64,000 nt of DNA from Cyclobacterium sp. 1_MG-2023 (lineage in GTDB: Bacteria; Bacteroidota; Bacteroidia; Cytophagales; Cyclobacteriaceae), in assembly GCF_030546805.1 (NCBI RefSeq), contig NZ_JAUOPC010000004.1:462901-526900 (forward strand), written 5' to 3'. Shown one piece after another: positions 10,210 to 19,631 of this stretch (its first letter is position 1; each line of letters opens with the position of its first letter). The translations under genes were made by a program, and so were the position numbers. The notes below the pieces were generated by a model that searched no databases, was not told where the DNA came from, and saw nothing but the letters and a program-made list of their open reading frames with translations.

Positions 10210-11985
10210 ATGTTATTACAAGGAATTGATTGGTTGATATTGATCGCATTTTTTGCGGTTTCTCTGGGTATAGGTTTGTACAGTTCCAGACAATCATCTA
10301 AAAATATTAATGAATTTTTTAAAGCCGGTGGAAACCTTCCTTGGTGGATTTTGGGGACTTCTATGGTGGCCACCACCTTCTCTACCGATACGCCCAATTT
10401 AGTTACAGATATCGTGAGGAAAAATGGGATTTCGGGAAATTGGGTGTGGTGGAGTTTCCTTTTAACAGGTATGCTAACAGTGTTTTTCTTTGCCAAATTA
10501 TGGAAAAGGTCAGGGGTTTTAACCGATATTGAGTTTTATGAATTGCGTTACAGTGGCAAAGCGGCTTCTTTTTTAAGGGGGTTCAGGGCCATATTTTTAG
10601 GATTGTTCTTTAATGTGGTCATTATTTCCGGTGTTTCTTTGGCGGCGATTAAAATTGGTGGGGTGTTACTGGGAATTAGCCCGATGGCGACCTTACTGAT
10701 TTCCGGTATTGTGACAGTGATATACAGTTCATTAGGAGGGCTTAGAGGGGTTGTTTTTACGGATTTCATCCAATTTGTACTATCATTGGCTGGGGCGATT
10801 GCTGCTGCTTGGGTAGCTGTTAATCATCCTGCAGTAGGTGGTCTTGAAAACCTTGTCAGCCATGAAATGATAGTAGACAAACTAGACTTTATTCCGGATT
10901 TGGCCAATAAGGAAATATTCCTGACCATATTTCTTATCCCCTTGTTTATCCAGTGGTGGTCTGTGTGGTATCCGGGATCTGAGCCCGGAGGTGGAGGCTT
11001 TATTGTCCAAAGAATGCTTGCTGCCAAAGATGAAAAGAACGCTTTGTCATCGGTAATGTTTTTCACCATCGTTCATTATGCCATCAGGCCATGGCCTTGG
11101 ATATTGGTAGCCTTGTGTAGTATCATTGTTTTTCCGGATATGGCCTCCCTTCGGGATGCATTTCCCAATGCGGATCCTTCCATCGTACAGGATGATATGG
11201 CTTATCCTGCCATGTTGTCTTTTATGCCCGTTGGCATCATGGGCTTGGTGGTTACCTCTTTGGTGGCAGCCTATATGTCGACCCTTTCTACCATGCTTAA
11301 TTTAGGCGCCTCTTATATGGTCAATGATTTTTATCTGAGGTTTATCAAGCCGGACAGTACCCAAAAACATTTGGTGTTTGTGGGAAGAGTTGCAACCGTA
11401 ACAATAATGATTTTGGGTGGTTATGTGGCATTGCAACTACAAAATGCCTTGCAAACTTTCAGTATCCTGTTGCAAATAGGTGCAGGAACAGGTTTGATAT
11501 ATATTTTACGTTGGTATTGGTGGCGAATTAATGCCATGAGTGAAATTGTGGCCATGGCAGCCTCCTTTTTAACCGCCTTGTATTTTGCTTTTGTTCATGA
11601 TACTTTCTTTGAGCCCTTGGCCACCCATGAGGAATTAATTATTGGGATCATGATTACCTCTTTTTGCTGGATTTTAACAGCTTACATTTCGGAACCTACG
11701 GAAAGGGAAGTGCTGGTTTCATTCGTAAAAAAAACCAAGGCTCCGGGACCGGGTTGGAAAAGAATACATAATTTAATAGGAAGTACAGGTGAAAAAGTGG
11801 ACACTACAGGCTATTTTGATTTTCAGGCAGCAATACTGGCCTTCGGCGCAGGGGTAATTGGCGTGTTTAGCTTTCTGTTTGGAACCGGAAATATTTTGCT
11901 AGGTGATCCGTTCAACGGATTGTTATTATTAGTTCTGGCAATCGTGGCTTTTTGGGCTTTATTTGCTTTAAGGAAGCGATTTTAA
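10210..11985 (+). CDS. Sodium:solute symporter (SSS family)
   Basis: This 591-aa protein has about 14 hydrophobic segments. The N-terminus (SLGIGLYSSR, then NEFFKAGGNLPWWILGTSMVATTFSTDTPN) is the sodium-site hallmark of the SSS/SLC5 family. The conserved STLSTMLNLGASYMVNDFY segment follows near residue 360. It should import a sugar or uronate across the inner membrane using the sodium gradient. It closes a run of sulfatase and lyase genes, so the monosaccharide product of that pathway is the probable substrate (inference). No clear terminator follows; a 1.2-kb repeat-containing gap does. Confidence 0.93.
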   Translation: MLLQGIDWLILIAFFAVSLGIGLYSSRQSSKNINEFFKAGGNLPWWILGTSMVATTFSTDTPNLVTDIVRKNGISGNWVWWSFLLTGMLTVFFFAKLWKRSGVLTDIEFYELRYSGKAASFLRGFRAIFLGLFFNVVIISGVSLAAIKIGGVLLGISPMATLLISGIVTVIYSSLGGLRGVVFTDFIQFVLSLAGAIAAAWVAVNHPAVGGLENLVSHEMIVDKLDFIPDLANKEIFLTIFLIPLFIQWWSVWYPGSEPGGGGFIVQRMLAAKDEKNALSSVMFFTIVHYAIRPWPWILVALCSIIVFPDMASLRDAFPNADPSIVQDDMAYPAMLSFMPVGIMGLVVTSLVAAYMSTLSTMLNLGASYMVNDFYLRFIKPDSTQKHLVFVGRVATVTIMILGGYVALQLQNALQTFSILLQIGAGTGLIYILRWYWWRINAMSEIVAMAASFLTALYFAFVHDTFFEPLATHEELIIGIMITSFCWILTAYISEPTEREVLVSFVKKTKAPGPGWKRIHNLIGSTGEKVDTTGYFDFQAAILAFGAGVIGVFSFLFGTGNILLGDPFNGLLLLVLAIVAFWALFALRKRF

Positions 11986-12024
11986 GGAGAAGCTTTCCGA
12001 GTTCGTTTATGCATTCCCTAGGCT

Positions 12025-12104
12025 GTGTTGAGGGGGCATGTTTTTCCTTCCCGTGGGTTTTCACCCACGGCTATTATAGTTCAGCCCCTTCAGGTCTGGG
12101 GTTT
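12025..12104 (+). repeat. Three-hairpin repeat, copy 1 (5' hairpin truncated)
   Basis: It shares GTGTTGAGGGGGCATG and the hairpin CCGTGGGT-TTTC-ACCCACGG with copy 2 at 12473. The third hairpin differs (CAGCCCC and GGTCTGGGG), still allowing a CCCC/GGGG stem. The 5' half of the first hairpin is missing. Confidence 0.8.
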
Positions 12105-12331
12105 TGAGAAAAAATGACCCATCTGGTCAAAGTTTAGCAAAGTATAACTTAGACCAATAATGCCGAAATTTTTCAACTTTCATCAAAAAAACACAAACTG
12201 CCCCAATCCCAAAATTTGTAGGGAAACGCCTTAACAATAAGATTTGGCTAAACCCACGAAGACGAGTAATTCACCATCCCCCAGTTAAAGTTAAGGGCTA
12301 TTGAAAAAAGGAATCATATTGGGGATTTTTC

Positions 12332-12411
12332 GATCCCAATAAACCCGATATGTTTTCACATGGATTATCTGTTTACCGGCGGCTGAGCGGAGTCGAAGCC
12401 ATAGGGTAACG
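12332..12411 (+). repeat. ~80-bp direct repeat, copy 1
   Basis: It matches 12778-12856 over almost its whole length, including CCCGATATGTTTTCACATGG and GGCTGAGCGGAGTCGAAGCC. The latter ends are partly self-complementary and resemble a widespread intergenic bacterial repeat. Confidence 0.8.
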
Positions 12412-12472
12412 AATCCGAGATACCTTTTCCTACTTTCACTTTTTCTCCCATCAGGGATAACTAGCAATTGTT

Positions 12473-12566
12473 CAACACCTTCAGTGTTGAGGGGGCATGT
12501 TTTTCCTTCCCGTGGGTTTTCACCCACGGCTATTATAGTTCAGACCCTTCAGGTCTGGTTTTTTTA
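12473..12566 (+). repeat. Three-hairpin repeat, copy 2 (complete)
   Basis: Three perfect hairpins lie in a row: CAACAC-CTTCA-GTGTTG, CCGTGGGT-TTTC-ACCCACGG and CAGACC-CTTCA-GGTCTG, the last followed by a T-run that could act as a terminator. A diverged third copy is at 48605-48700. Confidence 0.85.
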
Positions 12567-12777
12567 GAACAATTGGTCGTTTTATTATAATAATAATTGT
12601 TATTCGGATCCTTATTGTGAGCCTTTTTTGAGAAGGGGGGAAACAGGGAAAGACTTTGGCCATTTCGCCTTCAGGGCTGGTGTTTTCGTTTATAGAAATA
12701 TTCCTCGTTCAGCGAAAGCCACTGCATGGCTGAAAGCTCAAAATCCCCCAAGACAAGGAAAAAAAAGGGAGAGTTCA

Positions 12778-12856
12778 ATCCCAATATTCCCGATATGTTT
12801 TCACATGGATTATCCGAATGCCGGCGGCTGAGCGGAGTCGAAGCCATAGGGTAACG
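12778..12856 (+). repeat. ~80-bp direct repeat, copy 2
   Basis: Second copy of the module at 12332-12411, with a few substitutions in the centre. The segment just upstream (CTGAAAGCTCAAAATCCCCC at 12731) recurs near 50460. Confidence 0.8.
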
Positions 12857-13117
12857 TATTTCGTAAACCTACCCCTTCTTCTCAGGGTCCGGTAATATGA
12901 ATGCTTATTCCAAAATGCTTTACAATTAAAAAGTGTAGCGAAATGCATTTATTTTACGTCTTGTGATCGGGGCGGTGCTATTTATTGAAATTAACCCTTT
13001 TAATAAAATAATTTCTTAAATTTTAATAGGGTAAATAATGATAATTTCCTTTAGGGATTTTATCAGTCCGATATTTGGATGACTATTATTATGTTTCGTT
13101 TAAGGTTGAAAATATTA

Positions 13118-13148
13118 GTTGTCAAGTCCAAGCATTAAATTATATTTG
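13118..13148 (+). promoter_or_regulatory. Bacteroidota-type promoter for the TonB receptor gene
   Basis: GTTG at 13118-13121, exactly 19 bp, then TATATTTG at 13141-13148 match the Bacteroidota -33/-7 consensus (TTTG-N19-TAnnTTTG). Transcription would start near 13155, about 30 nt before the ATG at 13187. Confidence 0.7.
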
Positions 13149-13186
13149 CCAAATTATTTTTGGTATTATCCTTATTTATATAAAAA

Positions 13187-15538
13187 ATGAGATTTATTAC
13201 ATTTTGTGTATTATCAATCCTTTTCATTTTTCCAGGGTTTTCTCAGAAAATCACCGTTAGTGGCACCGTTAAGGAAGAGGGCACAGGTGAAAACCTGATC
13301 GGAGCGAATATTTATGACAAGGTTTCTCAAAAAGGGACAGTTACCAATCAGTTTGGATTTTATAGTTATACCACTAACGGAGACAGTTTGGACCTGTACT
13401 TTAGTTTTGTTGGCTTTCAAGCCAAGCACATTCAACTCAAAGCCAAAAAAGATACCCTTATAAATGTAACGCTAATACCTGACGGGACGCTGGAAGAAGT
13501 GGTAGTCTCAGCATCTGATATGGACCAAATTCAAGAAATCACTAGGATGAGTTCCGTGAATGTACCCATAGAGCAGATCAAAGAATTGCCTGCCCTAATG
13601 GGGGAAGTTGACGTTTTTAAGGTGTTGCAATTACTTCCCGGCGTGCAATCAGGAACAGAAGGTGGGAGTGGCCTTTACGTTAGAGGAGGAGGCCCTGACC
13701 AAAATTTGATTTTATTGGATGGTGTTCCGGTTTATAACGCCTCCCATTTGTTTGGTTTCTTTTCTGTTTTCAATGCAGACGCCATCAATAATGTGGAACT
13801 TATAAAAGGTGGTTTCCCTTCCAGGTACGGTGGTCGTCTTTCCTCTGTGATCGACATCAGCATGAAGGAAGGCAATATGCAGGAGTTTAAAGGAGAAGGT
13901 TCCATAGGCCTTATTGCTTCTAAAGTAACCTTTGAGGGGCCGATTAAAAAGGACAAAACATCTTTTATTCTATCTGCCAGGCGAACTTATTTGGATATTT
14001 TGGCCCAACCGATAATTAAAGCTGCTACTGAAGGAGATGAAAATATCGGCTATTATTTTTATGACCTGAATGGCAAGGTTAACCATATTATTAATGATAA
14101 AAACAGGTTGTACCTGAGTGTATATTCTGGGGATGACAAGGCCTATTCCAAGTATAAAAACTTTTATGTCAATGACAATGAAAGGACAGATTATGATGAG
14201 GAATTTGGCTTGAAATGGGGCAATTTTATTTCCGCTCTTAGATGGAATAATGTGATCAATAGCCGCCTTTTTAGTAATTATACCTTTACCTATAGTCGTT
14301 ATAATTTTGATTTATTCAGCAATTATGAGGAGACAATTACCGGGTTAGGTACCACCGAAACCAATGTTTATTCGGACAGGTATTTCTCCGGAATAAGAGA
14401 TTGGGCAGGCAGGGCAGACTTTGAATTTATCCCTAATCCTGATCACTATTTTAGATTTGGAACCAATGTTATTTTCCATAAATTTTCCCCCGGTGTTTAT
14501 GCAAGTAAAAGCAGTTCCGGTGACAATGATCTTCAATTAGGTGCAGATGAGTTGAACTCCACTGAGTATTCGGTATATGCTGAAGATGATTTCAATATCA
14601 GCACTCGCTTGAAAGCCAACTTAGGTCTTCATTATTCAGGATTCACCACAGATAACCAACATTATAATTCACTTCAGCCACGGATATCTGCCAGGTATTT
14701 GGTCAATGAAACTACCTCTGTCAAGGCATCTTATGTAACCATGGCTCAATTTATCCATTTGTTAACCAATGCAGGTTTGGGGTTACCTACTGATCTCTGG
14801 GTGCCGGCTACTGCCAATATAGGCCCTCAAAAAGCGATGCAAGTAGCCTTAGGAGGGGTTAAAAACTTCAATAGTTTTGAATTCAGCGCAGAAGCCTATT
14901 ACAAAACCATGGATGGCTTGATTGAATACAAAGACGGGGCAACTTATCTCAACCTTGATGAAGATTGGCAGGACAAAGTGGCTGTAGGAGAGGGCGTAAG
15001 TTATGGCATTGAACTATTGCTTCAGAAGAAAGTGGGTAAAATTTCCGGTTGGGTTGGTTATACCCTTTCCAAAACCGAAAGGAGATTTGACGAGATTAAC
15101 TTTGGGGAATGGTTTCCTTATAAATATGACAGAAGACATGATGTGAGTATTGCCCTTACCCATGACTGGAAGGATAACAAAGACTTTTCATTGGTTTGGG
15201 TGTATGGTACAGGGAATGCTGTATCACTGCCTACCCAAAGGTATGAAGGTGCCGAGGTGGATACCCGCTTTGGAGGTTCATGGCGACCGGATGTAGAATA
15301 CTATGAAAGTAGAAATAACTTCCGAAACAGAGACTACCATAGACTTGACCTGAGCTTCAGTTGGTGGAAGACCAAAAAGTGGGGAGAAAGAAAATGGACG
15401 CTTGGTATTTACAATGTATATAACCGGATGAACCCTTTCTTTATGGACATTGGTTATGATCAGCAGAGCAATAAAAAGGTGAAACAATACAGTCTTTTTC
15501 CAATCATACCTTCGTTTTCTTACGGCTTTAAATTTTAG
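13187..15538 (+). CDS. TonB-dependent outer-membrane receptor with carboxypeptidase-regulatory-like domain
   Basis: This 783-aa protein has a signal peptide of about 19 residues ending in GFSQ. Residues ~22-105 form a carboxypeptidase-D regulatory-like domain (ISGTV-type start, GANIYDK, NQFGFYSY). A plug domain follows at ~120-230, including LYVRGGGPDQNLILLDGVPVY and LIKGGFPSRYGGRLSSVIDI. The rest is a 22-strand-type barrel ending in an aromatic C-terminus (SFSYGFKF). Such receptors take up siderophores, oligosaccharides or peptides using TonB energy. It abuts the DUF4249 gene with no gap (TAG then ATG), a recurrent receptor/lipoprotein pairing in Cytophagales. It lacks the features of a SusC protein. 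Confidence 0.92.
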   Translation: MRFITFCVLSILFIFPGFSQKITVSGTVKEEGTGENLIGANIYDKVSQKGTVTNQFGFYSYTTNGDSLDLYFSFVGFQAKHIQLKAKKDTLINVTLIPDGTLEEVVVSASDMDQIQEITRMSSVNVPIEQIKELPALMGEVDVFKVLQLLPGVQSGTEGGSGLYVRGGGPDQNLILLDGVPVYNASHLFGFFSVFNADAINNVELIKGGFPSRYGGRLSSVIDISMKEGNMQEFKGEGSIGLIASKVTFEGPIKKDKTSFILSARRTYLDILAQPIIKAATEGDENIGYYFYDLNGKVNHIINDKNRLYLSVYSGDDKAYSKYKNFYVNDNERTDYDEEFGLKWGNFISALRWNNVINSRLFSNYTFTYSRYNFDLFSNYEETITGLGTTETNVYSDRYFSGIRDWAGRADFEFIPNPDHYFRFGTNVIFHKFSPGVYASKSSSGDNDLQLGADELNSTEYSVYAEDDFNISTRLKANLGLHYSGFTTDNQHYNSLQPRISARYLVNETTSVKASYVTMAQFIHLLTNAGLGLPTDLWVPATANIGPQKAMQVALGGVKNFNSFEFSAEAYYKTMDGLIEYKDGATYLNLDEDWQDKVAVGEGVSYGIELLLQKKVGKISGWVGYTLSKTERRFDEINFGEWFPYKYDRRHDVSIALTHDWKDNKDFSLVWVYGTGNAVSLPTQRYEGAEVDTRFGGSWRPDVEYYESRNNFRNRDYHRLDLSFSWWKTKKWGERKWTLGIYNVYNRMNPFFMDIGYDQQSNKKVKQYSLFPIIPSFSYGFKF

Positions 15539-16468
15539 ATGACCATGAATACATTATTTAGCTTTCGAAGATTTTTCCAGTTTGTTTTTGTTGTGGTCGG
15601 GCTTTTGTACAGTTCCTGTGAAACAACTGTGGATATTGATATTCCTTTTGAGAAACCGCAGGTAGTTTTAAATTCAACCCTTACTCACAATACTTTTCCG
15701 AAGGTAAGGCTAACTTATTCGAGACATATTCTTGACAATAATTGGGAATTTGAACCCATAACCACAGCAGAGGTGAAACTAACTATCGAAGGTCAATCTT
15801 ATTACCTTGAATACAATGAGGATAGTGGGGAGTACATTAGTTTAGACCATATGGTGGAGGGAGGAAAAGAATACATTGTTGAAGCCGTTGTCGAAGGATA
15901 TTCTGTGGTAAGGGCTTCTGAATTTGTTCCTGTTCAGGTTCCCATTAAAGATTTGGTTTATAATGGGCAAGCCTATGTTGATGCTTGGTTGTCAGGGGAT
16001 GACTTTTCACTCATATTTGATGATCCGGAGGGAGAAAATTTCTATGAGATATCAGCCTATTATTACCGTATGGATCACTATATTGACCAAAATGGAGATG
16101 AGGTGTATTATTATGATAGCCGAACGATCTATCTAGAGCCCAAAAACCCCAGCTATGAAAGTGATTTTTACCTGAATGGCGGTTTGATAATTGACGATAA
16201 GTTATTTGATGGAAAAGAAGCGAGTATAGATTTTTTCACAGGAGGTAATTATATGGAAATGGAGGTTGACGGTGGAGAAGTTCATTTTGTATTGAAAAAT
16301 ATATCTAAAAGTTACTATGATTTTCAGTCTACCTATGGATTGCAAGACTGGAATGATGGTGATCCTTTTGCGCAGCCGGTGCAGGTTTATTCGAATATTG
16401 AAAATGGGTTTGGTATTTTTATGACCGGAAATATTTCTTCCATCTCAATAGAAGCGAATGTAGATTAA
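15539..16468 (+). CDS. DUF4249 family lipoprotein
   Basis: This 309-aa protein starts at the ATG immediately after the TAG of the receptor gene, so the two are translationally coupled. The leader ends in a lipobox-like SSC at about residue 29. The segment after it (VDIDIPFEKPQVVLNSTLT) and the repeated beta-strand pattern fit DUF4249, a family found beside TonB receptors in Bacteroidota. It is presumably a surface or periplasmic lipoprotein assisting the receptor. The ligand is unknown. A second Met two codons in is an equally possible start. Confidence 0.82.
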   Translation: MTMNTLFSFRRFFQFVFVVVGLLYSSCETTVDIDIPFEKPQVVLNSTLTHNTFPKVRLTYSRHILDNNWEFEPITTAEVKLTIEGQSYYLEYNEDSGEYISLDHMVEGGKEYIVEAVVEGYSVVRASEFVPVQVPIKDLVYNGQAYVDAWLSGDDFSLIFDDPEGENFYEISAYYYRMDHYIDQNGDEVYYYDSRTIYLEPKNPSYESDFYLNGGLIIDDKLFDGKEASIDFFTGGNYMEMEVDGGEVHFVLKNISKSYYDFQSTYGLQDWNDGDPFAQPVQVYSNIENGFGIFMTGNISSISIEANVD

Positions 16469-16556
16469 AGACAACTATCCTCATCAAACTAAGAATCATA
16501 GGTTTGTTGAAGGGGATTTAGAAGGGAGGACTAGGTAAACCCAACCCATGCTTTCA

Positions 16557-17171
16557 CTAGAAATTCAAATTGTCCAAATCAGTAGGAGCGTTTATTGTTA
16601 TCTCTTGGTATTGCAAGGTCCACCCCAGTGAATTGGTCAAAATATATATTTTGGAAAGCTCATTGATCAGCCTTTCTTTGGCATTGGCTTTGAGATCTGA
16701 TTGATCAATCTTGGCCTGTATCATTTTATCCACACTACCTTTAATCTTATTATAATCTGCCTCGTCAAACTGATTAAAATAATCCTGGCTGACATCATAG
16801 TACTTAAGATCGGGATAAGTATTGATTTCAGGATCCGGAAGGGATAGAATGACGACCTGTTTGTTTTCTTGGTCTATTTCTGTTTTAATTTGTCTCAAGT
16901 CATAAGCCACAGTTACTTTTGCATTCACAATAACCAAAGCTTTTTTGTTTGCTGAAAAAATATCGAAGTAATTTTTTTTGGTGTTCTTATAGCTTAGCAC
17001 CTGAGAAAATTGTCCTTCAGTAACGATTAATTTTCCTACTTGGCGAATTTGCTGCTCCAATAGTGCGGAATTAAGTTGGACTTCATCTTTTTGATTAGAT
17101 TTGTCCACGAAATATTGAAACGACCAAATAATGACAATTGCAGTAATGATTCCTGCCAAAAATCTAAGCAT
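16557..17171 (-). CDS. DUF4230 family membrane-anchored protein
   Basis: This 204-aa protein has one N-terminal transmembrane segment (about residues 4-22) and a predicted extracytoplasmic domain. The pattern of QIRQVGKLIVTEGQFSQVLSY, then KALVIVNAKVTVAYDL, and a C-terminal helix with AKERLINEL matches DUF4230. The molecular role of the family is not known. It is divergent from the fadD-like gene with a 200-bp gap and converges on the DUF4249 gene. Confidence 0.8.
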   Translation of the reverse strand: MLRFLAGIITAIVIIWSFQYFVDKSNQKDEVQLNSALLEQQIRQVGKLIVTEGQFSQVLSYKNTKKNYFDIFSANKKALVIVNAKVTVAYDLRQIKTEIDQENKQVVILSLPDPEINTYPDLKYYDVSQDYFNQFDEADYNKIKGSVDKMIQAKIDQSDLKANAKERLINELSKIYILTNSLGWTLQYQEITINAPTDLDNLNF

Positions 17172-17373
17172 AATTTTTGATTAAAACCTGAATGACCTTA
17201 TTGATACAACAAAAGAAAGGAGAAATAGATTGTCTTCCTATAAAATTGTTTGCGGAAACTGAAGCCTTCGCAGAATTAATGGATACAATCTTAATACGAA
17301 AAACCTTTAATAAAAGAAATACATTGAATATATTAGTACAAATGCCCTTAACAATAGACTCAAATTAACAATT

Positions 17374-19056
17374 ATGATGGATTTTCCATGGTTTCAATTT
17401 TATCCGGAAGCTGTTCCAAAGCATATTGATCCGGAGGAATACAGTAGTGCTGTAGATCTTTTTGAGGAAAGTATAAAAAAATATGGAGATGCAATCGCCT
17501 ATGAATGCATGGATAAAACCATTTCATTCAATGAATTGGATCAATTGTCCGCTACATTTGCCTCCTTTTTACAGCATGAATTCAAATTAAAAAAAGGAGA
17601 CAGGATAGGTATTCAAATGCCTAATTTGCTCCAATATCCAATAGTCATGTTTGGTGCCCTGCGTGCAGGATTGATTGTGGTCAATACCAATCCTTTGTAT
17701 ACTTCATCTGAAATGGAACATCAGTTTTCGGATGCAGGTGTGGACGCCATTGTCATCGTTGCGAATTTTGCACATAACCTTGAAAAAATCAAAGAGAAAA
17801 TTGGTGTCAAAAAAATCGTAGTAACCCAAATTGGAGATTCTCTAGGAGGGTTAAAGGGTTCCATCGTTAATCTAGTTGTCAAATACATAAAAAAAATGGT
17901 ACCGGCCTATGATATACCTGAGGCTTGGACATTTAAAAAAGCCATGGCAACAGGAAAAAACAAACCCTATGATAGACAGGAAATCAAAGGAGAAGATTTA
18001 GCCTTTTTGCAATATACCGGAGGTACAACAGGCGTTTCTAAAGGAGCCATGCTAAGCCATACCAATATTGTAGCCAATATGCAGCAGATTTCAGCTTGGA
18101 TGAAACCTAAGCTGATAGAAAAAGAAGAAACTGTGATCACGGCACTTCCTTTATATCATATCTTCGCATTAACTGTGAATTGTTTAGCGATGATGAAAAT
18201 TGGTGCTCACAATGTATTGATTACAAATCCCAGAGACATGCCGGCCTTTTGTAAAACCCTGAAAAAGCATCCTTTTAGTGTGTTTACAGGAGTCAATACG
18301 CTATTCAATGGATTGCTGAATCAAGAATCCTTTAGGTCATTGAATTTTAGTTCTTTGAAAATTGCTGTTGCCGGGGGGATGGCCTTACAGTCCTCTGTAG
18401 CCAAACGCTGGAAGGAAGTAACGGGTATTCCTATTTCAGAAGGCTATGGACTCACAGAAACAGCTCCTGTGGTTACTTGTAATCCCATAGATGGTACAGA
18501 AAGATTAGGCACCATTGGAATTCCTTTACCTAATACGGAGGTGAAAATCGTAGACGATGAAGGTAATGATTTACCGCTAGGGGAGCGAGGTGAATTGTGT
18601 GTCAAAGGACCTCAAGTTATGCCGGGTTATTGGCAGAGACCCGACGAGACAGCAGATACATTTCTAGGGGAATGGTTCAAAACCGGAGATATTGCGGTGA
18701 TGGATAAGGATGGTTTTTTCAAAATTGTCGATAGGAAAAAGGAAATGATATTGGTCTCCGGATTCAATGTCTACCCCAATGAGGTAGAAGACGCTTTATC
18801 AGCCCATGATATGGTCAATGAAGTGGGGGTCATAGGAATTCCTGATGACAAATCCACTGAGAGAGTGATTGCTTACGTTATAGCCAATGACAAATCACTT
18901 AATGCTGATGATTTGATCGCTTTCTCCAGAGAAAGCCTGACCAGCTATAAGGTTCCAAAGGAGATATACTTTGTAGATGAATTACCTAAATCCAATGTTG
19001 GTAAAATTCTTAGACGAATAATTAAGGAAAATCATGAGAAAAAGATGGCCAATTAG
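17374..19056 (+). CDS. fadD: Long-chain fatty acid-CoA ligase
   Basis: This 560-aa protein has the size and order of acyl-CoA synthetases. The ATP-binding loop YTGGTTGVSKGA lies at about residues 214-225, YGLTETAP near 360, the hinge WFKTGDIAVMDKDGFFKIVDRKKEMI near 433-458, and the catalytic lysine in SNVGKILRR near 543. It activates fatty acids to acyl-CoA for beta-oxidation or phospholipid synthesis, probably at the inner membrane. Two consecutive Met codons make the start ambiguous by one residue. The gene overlaps the converging acetyltransferase gene by 4 bp at the stop codons. Confidence 0.93.
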   Translation: MMDFPWFQFYPEAVPKHIDPEEYSSAVDLFEESIKKYGDAIAYECMDKTISFNELDQLSATFASFLQHEFKLKKGDRIGIQMPNLLQYPIVMFGALRAGLIVVNTNPLYTSSEMEHQFSDAGVDAIVIVANFAHNLEKIKEKIGVKKIVVTQIGDSLGGLKGSIVNLVVKYIKKMVPAYDIPEAWTFKKAMATGKNKPYDRQEIKGEDLAFLQYTGGTTGVSKGAMLSHTNIVANMQQISAWMKPKLIEKEETVITALPLYHIFALTVNCLAMMKIGAHNVLITNPRDMPAFCKTLKKHPFSVFTGVNTLFNGLLNQESFRSLNFSSLKIAVAGGMALQSSVAKRWKEVTGIPISEGYGLTETAPVVTCNPIDGTERLGTIGIPLPNTEVKIVDDEGNDLPLGERGELCVKGPQVMPGYWQRPDETADTFLGEWFKTGDIAVMDKDGFFKIVDRKKEMILVSGFNVYPNEVEDALSAHDMVNEVGVIGIPDDKSTERVIAYVIANDKSLNADDLIAFSRESLTSYKVPKEIYFVDELPKSNVGKILRRIIKENHEKKMAN

Positions 19057-19628
19057 GCCATCTTTTCTTTTTGGTCTATGTCTTTTATTATCCTAGCCGG
19101 ATTGCCACCTACGATCACATCGGCCGGAACGTCCCGCGTAACAACTGCTCCTGCAGCAATGATGCTCCTGTCACCAATGTTTACACCGGGGCAAATTATT
19201 GCTCCGCCACCAATCCAAACATCCTCACCAATGTTAACCGGTTTGCCAAATTCAAGCAAGCTACTTCTGGTTTTTGCATCAATCGGATGTGTGGCTGCAT
19301 ATATATGAACACCCGGCCCTAGCATGCTTCTATTCCCAATATTTACAGCATTAATGTCCAATATTACGCAATTGAAATTGATAAATACCTGGTCACCTAT
19401 ACTGATGTTGTATCCGTAATCACAGAAAAAAGGTGGCTCAATTCCAAAGTCTTTGCCCACTTTTTTAAATAGTTTGCTGACCACATTATAGGAATGGCTG
19501 CTGTCCCCGGGTAGCATCTGATTGAGCTCTTTTAATTGTTGTCTGGCTTTGAACCGATCTTCACTAAGGGTTTTGTCTGAAGCAAGGTACAATTCTCCCG
19601 CTAGCATTTTTTCTTTTTCAGATTTCAT
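19053..19628 (-). CDS. maa: Sugar O-acetyltransferase (Maa/NodL/LacA type)
   Basis: This 191-aa protein has an N-terminal Mac domain (KMLAGELYLASDKTL, residues ~7-21). A left-handed beta-helix of hexapeptide repeats follows, including NISIGDQVFINFNCVILD and GEDVWIGGGAIICPGVNIGDRSIIAAGAVVTRDVPADVIVGGNPA (quoted across its length in the family). The catalytic His is in ATHPID. These trimeric enzymes transfer acetyl from acetyl-CoA to maltose, galactosides or related sugars. The gene follows the DinB-like gene with a 3-bp gap, suggesting a two-gene operon. Substrate specificity is not determinable. Confidence 0.9.
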   Translation of the reverse strand: MKSEKEKMLAGELYLASDKTLSEDRFKARQQLKELNQMLPGDSSHSYNVVSKLFKKVGKDFGIEPPFFCDYGYNISIGDQVFINFNCVILDINAVNIGNRSMLGPGVHIYAATHPIDAKTRSSLLEFGKPVNIGEDVWIGGGAIICPGVNIGDRSIIAAGAVVTRDVPADVIVGGNPARIIKDIDQKEKMA

Positions 19629-19631
19629 GAT

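Larger units (their letters stand above)
11986..13186. other. 1.2-kb non-coding interval with dispersed repeats
   Basis: No convincing protein gene is seen; the short frames here run through repeat modules. It contains two copies of a hairpin repeat (12025-12104 and 12473-12566), two copies of another ~80-bp module (12332-12411 and 12778-12856), and a promoter for the receptor gene at 13118-13148. Confidence 0.75.

Noticed and set aside
12291..12527. 78-codon minus-strand frame
   Set aside because: It spans the duplicated ~80-bp module and a three-hairpin repeat; no protein-like pattern.
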